DNA of 64,000 nucleotides from Paenibacillus sp. SY21-1 (GTDB taxonomy: Bacteria; Bacillota; Bacilli; Paenibacillales; Paenibacillaceae). Position 1 is the stretch's first letter, and each line of letters opens with the position of its first letter. The translations under genes and the position numbers were made by a program. The stretch spans positions 1 to 64,000 of the forward strand of contig NZ_STGF01000018.1 in the NCBI RefSeq assembly GCF_005222705.1, in the 5' to 3' direction. The notes under the pieces were generated by a model. It did no database searches. It saw only the letters and a list, made by a program, of their open reading frames with translations, and was not told the origin of the DNA. Of the stretch, positions 51,200 through 59,366 are shown one piece after another.

Positions 51200-52071
51200 T
51201 TCGCAAAACACGCATTATTCTGGAAATGATAAAATTTGAACATACGATTTTTGCTTTGCCGTTTGCGTTTATGGGCGCGATTCTGGGCTCCATCGTGATG
51301 GATGGAAAGCTTCCGACCTGGCCTCAGATCGGCTGGATTACTCTGGCGATGTTCGGCGCCCGAAGCGCGGCCATGGGTCTTAACCGGCTGATAGACAAGA
51401 CGATCGATTTGGCCAACCCGCGTACGGAGAACCGTGCGCTTCCGGCAGGTCTGCTGAAATCGGCAGAGGTGCTGCTGTTTATTCTCGTATCGCTTGCCTT
51501 GCTTATCGTGGCCAGCGCAAATCTGGAGCCGATTGCGCTCAAGCTGATGCCGTTAGCGGTTGTGATGCTTGTTTTGTATTCCTATACGAAACGGTTCACA
51601 TGGCTCTGTCATCTGTTTCTTGGCGCTACGATCGGCCTATCGCCGCTCGGCGCCTGGGTTGCCGTTACCGGCGAATTTAATCCGGCTGCCTGGGTGCTGT
51701 TTGCCACCATCGCCTTGTGGATCGCAGGCTTTGATATTGTGTACGCCACACAGGATTATGAATACGACAAGCGGGTAGGGCTTCATTCGATTCCTGCGCG
51801 CTTCGGCATTACCGGAGCGCTCTGGTTTGCGCGGAGCCTGCACGTCATTACGGCAATTGGCTTCATCGCGCTTTTTGCGCTGACGAATTTAAGCTGGCTG
51901 TATTTGGCCGGCACAATCATTTCGATTACGCTGCTGTTCTACCAGCACTGGATGGTAAGGCCGAATGATTTGTCCCGTGTCCAAACCGCCTTTTTTGGCA
52001 TGAACGGCACGCTAAGCGTCGTATTGTTCGCTTTTGCTTTGGCTGATCTGCTGGTGCTTCATCGATGGTAG
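51196..52071 (+). CDS. ubiA: UbiA-family prenyltransferase (MqnP-like)
   Basis: Integral membrane prenyltransferase attaching the polyprenyl tail to the quinone ring precursor. First Asp motif NRLIDKTIDLANPRTENRALP (about residues 56-76) and second motif DYEYDKRVGLHSIP (about 186-199). About eight spans; 291 aa. ATG 51196 overlaps the menG stop. With ubiX and mqnA beside it, it probably acts in the futalosine route (MqnP role) rather than in ubiquinone synthesis. Confidence 0.9.
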   Translation: MIRKTRIILEMIKFEHTIFALPFAFMGAILGSIVMDGKLPTWPQIGWITLAMFGARSAAMGLNRLIDKTIDLANPRTENRALPAGLLKSAEVLLFILVSLALLIVASANLEPIALKLMPLAVVMLVLYSYTKRFTWLCHLFLGATIGLSPLGAWVAVTGEFNPAAWVLFATIALWIAGFDIVYATQDYEYDKRVGLHSIPARFGITGALWFARSLHVITAIGFIALFALTNLSWLYLAGTIISITLLFYQHWMVRPNDLSRVQTAFFGMNGTLSVVLFAFALADLLVLHRW

Positions 52072-52733
52072 CAGAGGAGAGGCTGACCATTCATAAAAAC
52101 AGCGCTAACCGCTGGATCGTCGGCATTACCGGCGCAAGCGGTTCTATTTATGGGCTTAGACTGATCCGGCAGCTGCTGGAGCATGATTTTGTCGTTCATT
52201 TGGTCGTAACCGAGGCCGGCTGGCGCGTGCTTAAAGAGGAAATGGGCTGGGATACGACCAAAAGAAAAGATGCGCTGGCCCGCTGGTTCGGAGCCCAGGT
52301 GCTCGAGGAGCGGCTGGTGTATCATCCGAATGCGGATATCGGGGCGAGCATCGCAAGCGGCTCCTACAGGGTGCAGGGCATGGTTATCGCACCATGCTCG
52401 ATGGGAACGCTCGCGTCGATTGCCGGCGGCATCTCGGACGATTTAATGACACGAGCGGCGGATGTGATGATGAAGGAGAATCGGCCTCTGCTGCTCGTGC
52501 CGCGCGAGACGCCGCTGCATGCGATACATTTGGAAAACATGCTGAAGCTGTCCAGGCTTGGGGTAAGAATGATTCCGGCCATGCCCGCTTTTTATTATAA
52601 GCCGCAGTCGATGGATGAGATGATTGATTTTCTGGTTGGAAAAGTGATGGACAGCATGGGCATTGAACATCAGTTGTACAGAAGATGGGGAGATGAGCAG
52701 GATGAGTCTGAATCGTCCAATGACGCTCGGTAG
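52065..52733 (+). CDS. ubiX: UbiX-type flavin prenyltransferase
   Basis: Makes prenylated FMN, the cofactor of UbiD-type decarboxylases. FMN-binding GITGASGSIYG (about residues 20-30), the serine-containing APCSMGTLASIAGG block (about 109-122), and VPRETPLHAIHLENML (about 146-161). 222 aa with N- and C-terminal extensions of about 15 and 20 residues. Overlaps ubiA by 7 nt. Its UbiD-type client (MqnL in the futalosine route) is not in the window. Confidence 0.92.
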   Translation: MVAEERLTIHKNSANRWIVGITGASGSIYGLRLIRQLLEHDFVVHLVVTEAGWRVLKEEMGWDTTKRKDALARWFGAQVLEERLVYHPNADIGASIASGSYRVQGMVIAPCSMGTLASIAGGISDDLMTRAADVMMKENRPLLLVPRETPLHAIHLENMLKLSRLGVRMIPAMPAFYYKPQSMDEMIDFLVGKVMDSMGIEHQLYRRWGDEQDESESSNDAR

Positions 52734-53559
52734 AATAGACTACGCAAACGCCTGGCCTATTTTTCACGAGTTGGAGCGCTACACATCCGGCTTCGGTGGC
52801 GGGCAGGTGGAAACCGTCAAGGCGGTTCCGGCGCGGCTAAGCCAGCTGCTGCAGAGCGGCGAGCTTGATGTGTCGGCTATTTCCTCGTTCTCATACGGGT
52901 TAAATGCAAAGCGCTATATTCTGCTGCCCGAGCTGTCCGTTGGCTCAGTCGGCAAAGTAAATTCGATACTCTTATTCTCAAAGCAGCCGATCGATCAGGT
53001 GCAGCCGCAGAAAATCGCCGTGACGACCGCTTCCTTGACCTCGGTCAATTTGCTCAAGGTGCTTATGGCGCTCTACTACAAGTACGAGCCGGAGTACGTG
53101 CCGGCCGAGCCTGTGCTCGAAGCGATGCTGGAGCACAGCGACGCCGCGCTTATCATTGGAGATCCTGCCATTCACGCCGCCTGGAGCCATGCAGGCTACG
53201 AGGTGACGGACCTTGGAGAGCTTTGGAACAGCTGGACGGGACTTGGCATGACGTACGCGGTCGTTGCCGCGACGAAGGAGACCGCCGAGGCGGCGCCTGA
53301 GGAGCTTGGCGCAGTGCGCGAGGCGATGCTGGCGTGCAAGACACATAACCAGAACAATCTCGGCCAGCTTTCTGCCTACGCATGCGAGCAGCTTGGAGGA
53401 GAACGGGCATACTGGGATATGTATTTCCGATCCCTGCAATATGATTTCGGCGACAAGCTGAAGGACGGGCTGCTTTTATATTTCCGATACTGCAAGCAGC
53501 TGGGGCTGCTGGAGCACGATGTCGAACTGCATTTTTTGGAAGAACAATCTGCCCAATAG
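52702..53559 (+). CDS. mqnA: Chorismate dehydratase MqnA
   Basis: Periplasmic-binding-protein-like fold enzyme that converts chorismate to 3-enolpyruvylbenzoate, the entry step of the futalosine pathway to menaquinone. The conserved opening LGRIDYANAWPIFHEL, then DVSAISSFSYG (about residues 55-65) and IIGDPAIHAAW. 285 aa. ATG 52702 follows GGGGAG by 9 nt. MqnD is a homologue with a different reaction; the N-terminal N-W-P motif favours MqnA. Precedes hepT. Confidence 0.88.
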   Translation: MSLNRPMTLGRIDYANAWPIFHELERYTSGFGGGQVETVKAVPARLSQLLQSGELDVSAISSFSYGLNAKRYILLPELSVGSVGKVNSILLFSKQPIDQVQPQKIAVTTASLTSVNLLKVLMALYYKYEPEYVPAEPVLEAMLEHSDAALIIGDPAIHAAWSHAGYEVTDLGELWNSWTGLGMTYAVVAATKETAEAAPEELGAVREAMLACKTHNQNNLGQLSAYACEQLGGERAYWDMYFRSLQYDFGDKLKDGLLLYFRYCKQLGLLEHDVELHFLEEQSAQ

Positions 53560-53569
53560 GTGTGAATGA

Positions 53570-54544
53570 ATGAAACTATTAGATTTGTACGCGAAAATGA
53601 AGGGTGATTTAAACCAAATTGAAAAAGAGCTGGAGCGAAGCGTAGCGGACGACCACATGCTTCTGAGCGAGTCCTCGCTGCATCTGCTAAAGGCGGGCGG
53701 AAAGCGAATCCGGCCGATCATCGTGCTGCTTGCCGGCAAATTCGGAGAGTACAAGCTCGATACGCTGAGCAAGGTGGCGGTTCCTCTCGAGCTTATTCAC
53801 ATGGCTTCGCTCGTTCACGACGATGTCATTGACGACGCCGATACGAGGAGAGGCCAGTTGACGGTCAAGTCCAAATGGGACAACCGTATTGCCATGTATA
53901 CCGGCGATTACATTCACGGCAAGGCCTTATCGATCGTTTCGCAGTTGCCAAACCCGCAAATTCATCAAATTCTGGCGAATGCGCTCGTCCAGATGTGCAT
54001 CGGCGAGATGGAGCAGATTCGCGACTTCTTTAACACCGATCAATCGATCCGGCACTATTTGCGGCGGATTCGCCGCAAGACGGCGCTGCTGATCGCCATT
54101 AGCTGCAAGCTTGGCGCGATTGCTGCGGGTGTGGACCGGAAGACGGCCAATCTGCTGTACCGCTACGGCTACAACGTAGGCATGGCGTTCCAGATCCGCG
54201 ACGATTTGCTGGATCTTTACGGAACGGAGAAGCAGATTGGCAAGCCGCCTGGTTCCGATATGCGCCAGGGCAATATAACGCTGCCGGTCATTCTGGCGCT
54301 GCAGGACGAGAACAGCCGCGGGAATTTGCTGCACGAGCTGGCCCTTATTCGCGAGCAATCGGGCCGCAGCGATACGCGCAAAGCGATTAGAATTGTGCGG
54401 GAAAGCGCAGGCGGAGATTTAGCCGAACGTCTGGCGAGCCGATATATAGAAAAAGCGCTGCACGCTTTGAAGGATTTGCCCGATGTGGCGGCGAAGAAAA
54501 GCTTAGCCGACATTGCCCGTTTTTTGGGCAAGCGCAATTACTAA
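53570..54544 (+). CDS. hepT: Heptaprenyl diphosphate synthase component II
   Basis: Catalytic trans-prenyltransferase subunit. First Asp-rich motif DDVIDDAD at residues 84-91 (LVHDDVIDDADTRRG), second motif DDLLDLYG (about 212-219), preceded by GGKRIRPI. 324 aa, a typical length. ATG 53570 after AGGTGTG, 10 nt past mqnA. Pairs with HepS, which lies 3 kb upstream, separated by menG-ubiA-ubiX-mqnA. Confidence 0.94.
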   Translation: MKLLDLYAKMKGDLNQIEKELERSVADDHMLLSESSLHLLKAGGKRIRPIIVLLAGKFGEYKLDTLSKVAVPLELIHMASLVHDDVIDDADTRRGQLTVKSKWDNRIAMYTGDYIHGKALSIVSQLPNPQIHQILANALVQMCIGEMEQIRDFFNTDQSIRHYLRRIRRKTALLIAISCKLGAIAAGVDRKTANLLYRYGYNVGMAFQIRDDLLDLYGTEKQIGKPPGSDMRQGNITLPVILALQDENSRGNLLHELALIREQSGRSDTRKAIRIVRESAGGDLAERLASRYIEKALHALKDLPDVAAKKSLADIARFLGKRNY

Positions 54545-54625
54545 TCAGATGGCCTGCTGGCTGATTCGCTCCTTGCCGCTTTTGCGAAAGACGACCAGCC
54601 AGTCGAGACGAAAGGAATGATTGTG

Positions 54626-55069
54626 GTGGAGAGAACTTTTCTGATGATCAAGCCGGACGGCGTACAACGCGGATTAATCGGCGAAATTGTTGCCCGTTTC
54701 GAGCGTAAGGGACTGCAGCTTGTTGGTGCGAAGTTTATGAAAGTCAGCACAGAGTTGGCAGAGCGTCACTATGAAGAGCATAAGGGCAAGCCGTTCTATG
54801 AGCCATTGCTCGACTTTATCGTGTCAGGGCCGGTATTTGCAATGGTCTGGCAGGGCGACAACGTCATTGCGCTTACGCGCGCGCTTATCGGCAAAACGAA
54901 CGGGGCCGAAGCCCTGCCCGGAACGATTCGTTCCGATTTTGCCGTACATACGAATTTCAATTTAATTCACGGTTCAGATTCCCCTGAAAATGCGGAACGT
55001 GAAATCGGTATTTTCTTTGGGGCCGAGGAGCTTCAGGATTACGAGCATACTATTCAACGGTGGGTTTAG
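54626..55069 (+). CDS. ndk: Nucleoside diphosphate kinase
   Basis: Equilibrates NTP pools by a phosphohistidine intermediate. KPDGVQRGLIG near the start, and the active-site His in NLIHGSDSPENAEREI (about residue 115). 147 aa. AAAGGAA at 54611-54617 best suits GTG 54626 (or 54623); an ATG at 54617 overlaps that ribosome site. B. subtilis ndk has the same neighbours, hepT and cheR. Confidence 0.95.
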   Translation: MERTFLMIKPDGVQRGLIGEIVARFERKGLQLVGAKFMKVSTELAERHYEEHKGKPFYEPLLDFIVSGPVFAMVWQGDNVIALTRALIGKTNGAEALPGTIRSDFAVHTNFNLIHGSDSPENAEREIGIFFGAEELQDYEHTIQRWV

Positions 55070-55106
55070 TCAAAGCCCCAGCGACCGTTAACGGCGGAGG
55101 AAGCGG

Positions 55107-55889
55107 ATGGAACAGGACCAAGATTTTTCGCAATTTATCGTGCGAATCAAGAAGAAAACCGACATCGACCTGTCGCAGTACAAGGAAGCGCAGATGAAAC
55201 GAAGATTGACGACGCTGCGCATGAAACACGGGTTTTCCACATTTGATGAATACTGGAAGGCGCTTGACGGGAGCCGGAGTCTGCTAAATGAATTTTTGGA
55301 TCGGATGACCATTAACGTATCGGAGTTCTATCGGAATCCGTCGCGTTGGGAAGTGCTGCAAAAACGATTCCTGCCGGAAATGCTCAAGGGCAGCGGGCGA
55401 ATCAAAATTTGGAGCGCAGCCTGCTCGACGGGCGAGGAGCCCTATACGCTTGCAATGATTCTCTCCGAGCTTGGCGCTCAGCAGCGCGCGTCGCTGCTTG
55501 CCACCGATCTGGATATCAACGTGCTGAACAAAGCCAAGGAAGGCGTCTATCTTGAGCGCTCGATCCGCGATGTTCCCGCTTCCTGCAAAAAAGCCTTTTT
55601 TAAACAACAGGATGGCGCATACGTGATTTCGGACGAGCTTAAACAACATATTCAGTTCAAGCAGCAGAACCTGCTGCATGACACGTTCGACAGCTCTTTC
55701 GATCTTATCGTATGCCGCAATGTCATGATTTATTTTACAGAGGAAGCCAAGCATTTGCTCTATCATAAGTTCGCCAAGGCGCTGAAGCCTGGAGGCTTAT
55801 TGTTTGTCGGCAGCACAGAGCAAATATTCAGCCCCGCCCAATACGGCTTTGAAGCCGCGGATACGTTTTTCTATCGTCGCGTGCAATAA
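55107..55889 (+). CDS. cheR: Chemotaxis protein methyltransferase CheR
   Basis: Methylates glutamates of chemoreceptors using SAM. N-terminal helical domain with MKRRLTTLRMKHGFSTFDEYW. SAM-binding motifs: IWSAACSTGEEPYTLAMIL (about residues 99-117) and FDLIVCRNVMIYF (about 200-212), then LLFVGSTEQ. 260 aa. GGAGGAAG precedes the ATG. It is isolated from other chemotaxis genes, as in B. subtilis, where it also lies between ndk and aroF. Confidence 0.95.
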   Translation: MEQDQDFSQFIVRIKKKTDIDLSQYKEAQMKRRLTTLRMKHGFSTFDEYWKALDGSRSLLNEFLDRMTINVSEFYRNPSRWEVLQKRFLPEMLKGSGRIKIWSAACSTGEEPYTLAMILSELGAQQRASLLATDLDINVLNKAKEGVYLERSIRDVPASCKKAFFKQQDGAYVISDELKQHIQFKQQNLLHDTFDSSFDLIVCRNVMIYFTEEAKHLLYHKFAKALKPGGLLFVGSTEQIFSPAQYGFEAADTFFYRRVQ

Positions 55890-55957
55890 AGGGTATACGA
55901 ATCGAGCCATTATCCTATACTATATGCAGTTCTAGCATTTGGAGGATGAATGCGGCA

Positions 55958-56125
55958 ATGGATAAGCGAAAGGTGCTTAGCGCTTACAGGCAGGGCACGA
56001 TTACTTTACAGGAGTGCGCGCAAATTATCGGCGTGGAGCTCATTCAGCTAGGCAGGCTTGTGGATGATCCCGTCATGCAAACGGGAGCGCTTCAGCTGAG
56101 AAGGCTGGATAAGGCAACGAGCTAA
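55958..56125 (+). CDS. Small hypothetical protein, 55 aa
   Basis: Not recognised. GGAGGATG at 55941-55948 lies 9 nt ahead of ATG 55958. The product begins MDKRKVLSAYRQGTITLQEC and resembles a short helix-turn-helix-like segment (YRQGTITLQECAQIIGVE), but is too short to assign. It is followed by a strong terminator, which supports it being the end of a transcription unit with cheR. Confidence 0.55.
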   Translation: MDKRKVLSAYRQGTITLQECAQIIGVELIQLGRLVDDPVMQTGALQLRRLDKATS

Positions 56126-56147
56126 GCGAGCGAACCGGCGGGTAAAC

Positions 56148-56194
56148 AAGGCTTCAGCGAAAGGGTGATTGCACCGTTTCGTTGAAGCCTTTTG
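56148..56194 (+). terminator. Intrinsic terminator before aroC
   Basis: AAGGCTTCAGCGAAA and TTTCGTTGAAGCCTT form a 15-bp stem with one G-U pair, followed by TTG. Confidence 0.85.
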
Positions 56195-56229
56195 TGCATA
56201 ACGGACGTCCAGACGCCGCTTGCAATTTC

Positions 56230-56258
56230 TTGTCAAACCGTAAACCCTGTACTATAAT
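56230..56258 (+). promoter_or_regulatory. Strong SigA promoter for aroC
   Basis: TTGTCA (56230-56235), 17-nt spacer, TATAAT (56253-56258). Confidence 0.8.
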
Positions 56259-56277
56259 GAGCAAAGATGTTTAGATG

Positions 56278-56320
56278 TCCGGCAGCTAAGAGAAGGCGTC
56301 GCCTTTTCTCCCGGATTTTG
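56278..56320 (+). terminator. Terminator-like hairpin in the aroC leader
   Basis: TCCGG (56278-56282) pairs with CCGGA (56311-56315), enclosing GAGAAGGC (56290-56297) and GCCTTTTCTC (56301-56310). TTTTG follows. It lies between the promoter and aroC, so it may attenuate the aro operon. Confidence 0.55.
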
Positions 56321-56379
56321 AGGGCAGCTATGACAGCAGGCGGGCGCAAGGCTGGTTTGCGCAGAAGGAGGAGCTAGTA

Positions 56380-57549
56380 GTGAGTTTGCGATATTTGACA
56401 GCGGGGGAAACGCACGGTCCCCAATTAACAGCTATTATTGAAGGTTTGCCGAGCAATCTGAAAATAGATTTTGAGGAGCTTAATTTTCAGCTTCATCGTC
56501 GTCAGAAGGGGCATGGCAGAGGTCGCCGCATGCAAATCGAGAAGGATACGGCGAGCATTGTAGGCGGCGTTCGCCATGGCAAGACGACTGGCGCTCCTGT
56601 AGCGATCGTCGTTGCGAACAACGATTGGAAGCATTGGACATCGGTCATGAACATTGAGCCGATTGAAGGCAGCGACGAGGAGAAGCGACGCGTTCACCGT
56701 CCGCGCCCGGGCCATGCCGATTTGAACGGCGGCCTGAAATACGATTTGAAGGATTTGCGCAATGTGCTCGAGCGCTCCAGCGCGCGCGAAACGGCGGCTC
56801 GGGTTGCCGTAGGCGGAGTGGCGCGTCAATTGCTGGCGGAGTTCGGCATTAAGGTTGCCGGCCAGGTCATTCGTATCGGCGAGATCGAGGCGCCGCCCAA
56901 CCAGCTTCCGGTCGATGAGCTGATCAAGCTGACGGAGGAGTCCTCCGTACGGGTTGTAGACAAGGCAACGGAAGAAAAAATGACCGCTTACATCGATCAA
57001 ATCAAGGCGGAAGGCGATTCGATCGGCGGAATCGTGGAATGCATCATTGAAGGCGTGCCGATTGGCCTTGGCAGCCACGTGCAATGGGATCGCAAGCTTG
57101 ATGGACGGATTGCCCAAGCAGTCGTGTCGATCAACGCTTTCAAGGGCTGTGAAATCGGGATCGGCTTTGAAGCGGCGCAGCTGCGCGGCTCACAGGTGCA
57201 TGACGAAATCATGTATGATGCAGAGCGCGGCTACCATCGTGCAACGAACCGTCTCGGCGGGTTTGAGGGCGGTATGACAAACGGCGAGCAAATCGTTGTT
57301 CGCGGCGTCATGAAGCCGATCCCAACGCTGTACAAGCCGCTTAGAAGCGTGGACATCGATACGAAAGAGCCGTTCACCGCTCAGGTGGAGCGCTCCGATA
57401 GTTGTGCGGTTCCTGCGGCGAGCGTCGTGATGGAGCATGTCGTGGCTTGGGAAGTGGCGAAAGCGTTTTTGGAGAAATTCGGCGGCGATTCCATCGAGGA
57501 AATTCGCGCCAATCTGAACGCTTATCTTGAGCAGATCGGAAGGTATTAG
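56380..57549 (+). CDS. aroC: Chorismate synthase
   Basis: Last shikimate step: 5-enolpyruvylshikimate 3-phosphate to chorismate, needing reduced FMN. Signatures seen: GETHGPQLTAIIEGLP (residues 8-23), HRRQKGHGRGRRM, RHGKTTGAPVA and RPRPGHADL. 389 aa. GTG start after AAGGAGGAG. Chorismate feeds the trp genes here and MqnA upstream. Called aroF in B. subtilis nomenclature. Preceded by its own promoter and a leader hairpin. Confidence 0.97.
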   Translation: MSLRYLTAGETHGPQLTAIIEGLPSNLKIDFEELNFQLHRRQKGHGRGRRMQIEKDTASIVGGVRHGKTTGAPVAIVVANNDWKHWTSVMNIEPIEGSDEEKRRVHRPRPGHADLNGGLKYDLKDLRNVLERSSARETAARVAVGGVARQLLAEFGIKVAGQVIRIGEIEAPPNQLPVDELIKLTEESSVRVVDKATEEKMTAYIDQIKAEGDSIGGIVECIIEGVPIGLGSHVQWDRKLDGRIAQAVVSINAFKGCEIGIGFEAAQLRGSQVHDEIMYDAERGYHRATNRLGGFEGGMTNGEQIVVRGVMKPIPTLYKPLRSVDIDTKEPFTAQVERSDSCAVPAASVVMEHVVAWEVAKAFLEKFGGDSIEEIRANLNAYLEQIGRY

Positions 57550-57550
57550 C

Positions 57551-58654
57551 ATGCGCGAGCTTACCGTTCAACTGGGCGAACGTTCTTATCCCATCTATAT
57601 AGGGGAGGGCCTCCTGCAGGAGGCTTCTTCCTATTTCACCAAGCACGGCATCAGCAAAAAATCCCCATTGATGATTGTGACCGACAGCAACGTGGCGGGC
57701 GTCCATTTGCAGGCGCTGGAAGCGGAGCTTGCCGCAGGCGGCTTCACGGTTGTTAGCAGCATCGTTCCTGCCGGCGAAGGCTCGAAATCGCTTACTGTGC
57801 TGGAAACGCTGGTCGGCAAGGCGCTGGAGGCGGGTCTTGACCGCAAGTCGGCGATTGTGGCGCTTGGCGGGGGCGTGGTCGGCGATCTTGCCGGTTTTGT
57901 AGCTGCATCCTATATGCGCGGCATTAAATTTGTGCAAATTCCGACGACCATTCTGGCCCATGACAGCAGTGTCGGCGGAAAGGTAGCGGTCAACCATCCG
58001 CTTGCCAAAAATATTATCGGCGCATTTCACCAGCCGGAGCTTGTCCTCTACGATTTGAACACGCTGCAGACGCTTCCTGAGCGCGAGGTCAAGGCTGGAC
58101 TATCCGAGGTTGTGAAGCACGGTCTGATCTGGGACGCGGGCTTTGTCGACTGGTGCGAGCAAAATGCCCGCAAGCTGCTGTCGCTGGACGCCGATGCGCT
58201 GGGCTATGCGCTGCATAACGGGTGCAGCGTTAAGGCGGAAGTCGTCTCGCGCGATGAGCGCGAAAACGATCTTCGCGCCATTCTGAACTTGGGCCATACG
58301 ATCGGCCATGCGATTGAGGCGGTGGCAGGCTATGGCGAGTTTCTCCATGGCGAGGCCATTTCGATCGGCATGATTGGCTCCGCGAAGCTGGGATTGCGCT
58401 ATGGCGCGCCTGAGGACGTATACACGACGACCAAGCGCGTACTCGCCAAATGCGGGCTGCCAATCCGTTTGCCGGCTCATATCGACGTAGATGCGATTAT
58501 GGACGCCATGATGCACGACAAGAAATTTAAAGAAGGCACCGTCGTATTTATCGTTCCGACGGCCATCGGCAAGGTGGAAATCAAGTCGGATGTGCCTGTA
58601 AGCTTGATCAGGGAAATCGTGGAGCAATTGAAGGAGGAGTCCGAGCAGGTATGA
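57551..58654 (+). CDS. aroB: 3-dehydroquinate synthase
   Basis: Second shikimate step, NAD- and zinc-dependent cyclisation of DAHP. GGGVVGDLAGFVAASYMRG (about residues 107-125), PTTILAHDSSVGGKVAVNH, and the metal-binding His set in LNLGHTIGHAIE and FLHGEAISIGM. 367 aa from ATG 57551, 1 nt after the aroC stop. The longer in-frame start at 57527 overlaps aroC and is less likely. Overlaps aroH by 4 nt. Confidence 0.96.
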   Translation: MRELTVQLGERSYPIYIGEGLLQEASSYFTKHGISKKSPLMIVTDSNVAGVHLQALEAELAAGGFTVVSSIVPAGEGSKSLTVLETLVGKALEAGLDRKSAIVALGGGVVGDLAGFVAASYMRGIKFVQIPTTILAHDSSVGGKVAVNHPLAKNIIGAFHQPELVLYDLNTLQTLPEREVKAGLSEVVKHGLIWDAGFVDWCEQNARKLLSLDADALGYALHNGCSVKAEVVSRDERENDLRAILNLGHTIGHAIEAVAGYGEFLHGEAISIGMIGSAKLGLRYGAPEDVYTTTKRVLAKCGLPIRLPAHIDVDAIMDAMMHDKKFKEGTVVFIVPTAIGKVEIKSDVPVSLIREIVEQLKEESEQV

Positions 58655-59022
58655 GTGTCAGGGGAATCAGAGGGGCTATAACGGTTGACGTAAACGAGGA
58701 GCAGACAATTTTATCCGCTACTCTTGATTTGATGAACAGTATTGTTGCGGACAACAATCTGGTGCCGGACGATATTTGCAGCGTAATGATTACCGTGACG
58801 GACGACCTTGATGCGGCGTTCCCGGCAAAGGCGATTCGCAGGCTTGAAGGCTGGGAGCTGGTGCCGCTCATGTGCGCGCTTGAGGTGCCGGTAAAGGGAA
58901 GCCTGGAGAAATGCATCCGCTTTATGCTGCATGTGAACACGAGCAAAACACAGGCTGAAATCAAGCATGTGTATTTGGGCGGTGCGCAAGTGCTGCGTCC
59001 AGACCTGTCCAAAGCGCAATAA
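58651..59022 (+). CDS. aroH: Chorismate mutase AroH
   Basis: Trimeric AroH-class mutase converting chorismate to prephenate for Phe/Tyr. Arg7 is visible (SVRGIRGAITVD), and Glu78/Arg90-region residues appear within the CALEVPVKGSLEKCIRFML stretch. 123 aa, the size of B. subtilis AroH (127). Its ATG overlaps the aroB stop. The trp promoter lies 46 nt after its stop, so the aro and trp parts can be controlled separately. Confidence 0.95.
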   Translation: MSVRGIRGAITVDVNEEQTILSATLDLMNSIVADNNLVPDDICSVMITVTDDLDAAFPAKAIRRLEGWELVPLMCALEVPVKGSLEKCIRFMLHVNTSKTQAEIKHVYLGGAQVLRPDLSKAQ

Positions 59023-59067
59023 CGGCGCGAATGGCGTGAAAAACCGCAAGAGGCTCTTCCGTTCAGG

Positions 59068-59097
59068 TTGACGCATGGCGGGTTGATGTTGTATATT
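59068..59097 (+). promoter_or_regulatory. trp operon promoter
   Basis: TTGACG (59068-59073), 18-nt spacer, TATATT (59092-59097). Predicted start near 59104, which leaves a leader of about 260 nt before trpE. Confidence 0.7.
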
Positions 59098-59115
59098 GAA
59101 TAGCGTAACAAAGAT

Positions 59116-59178
59116 TAGTCGGTAGCAAGCGAGCAGAGCTTAGATGAGTCGAGATGAGAGTAGCATAGTCAAGCAGAG
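59116..59178 (+). promoter_or_regulatory. TRAP-binding site: (G/U)AG triplet array
   Basis: TAG at 59116 and 59123. Then triplets start at exactly every fifth base: GAG 59131, GAG 59136, TAG 59141, GAG 59146, GAG 59151, GAG 59156, TAG 59161, TAG 59166, AAG 59171, GAG 59176. Eleven good triplets and one variant, with mostly 2-nt spacers, fit an 11-mer TRAP ring. Confidence 0.9.
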
Positions 59179-59306
59179 CGGCAAACGGAAGCAAGAACGA
59201 GCAGCTTCGCGGCCTTCGGAGGAAGGGCGGGAGCGGCATGCAAGATGTTCTTTTTCTATTTTTTTGCTGTACGCGCTTGTACGCATTCGCCATCATCTAA
59301 ACCTAC

Positions 59307-59332
59307 GCTCCTGCTCAGGCAGGAGCTTTTTT
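59307..59332 (+). terminator. trp attenuator terminator
   Basis: GCTCCTGC (59307-59314), loop TCAG, GCAGGAGC (59319-59326), TTTTTT. The 5' arm region CTGCTC (59311-59316) can instead pair with GAGCAG at 59131-59136 inside the TRAP site (extended by AGC/GCT), or with GAGCAG at 59199-59204. Confidence 0.85.
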
Positions 59333-59366
59333 ATTGTTATGATATAAATCGGGGGGTTGCATTAGG

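Noticed and set aside
59144..59347. 67-codon open frame across the trp leader
   Set aside because: It runs through the TRAP triplets and the terminator, has no proper ribosome site, and its composition simply reflects the triplet repeat. It also has no run of Trp codons, so it is not a classical leader peptide.
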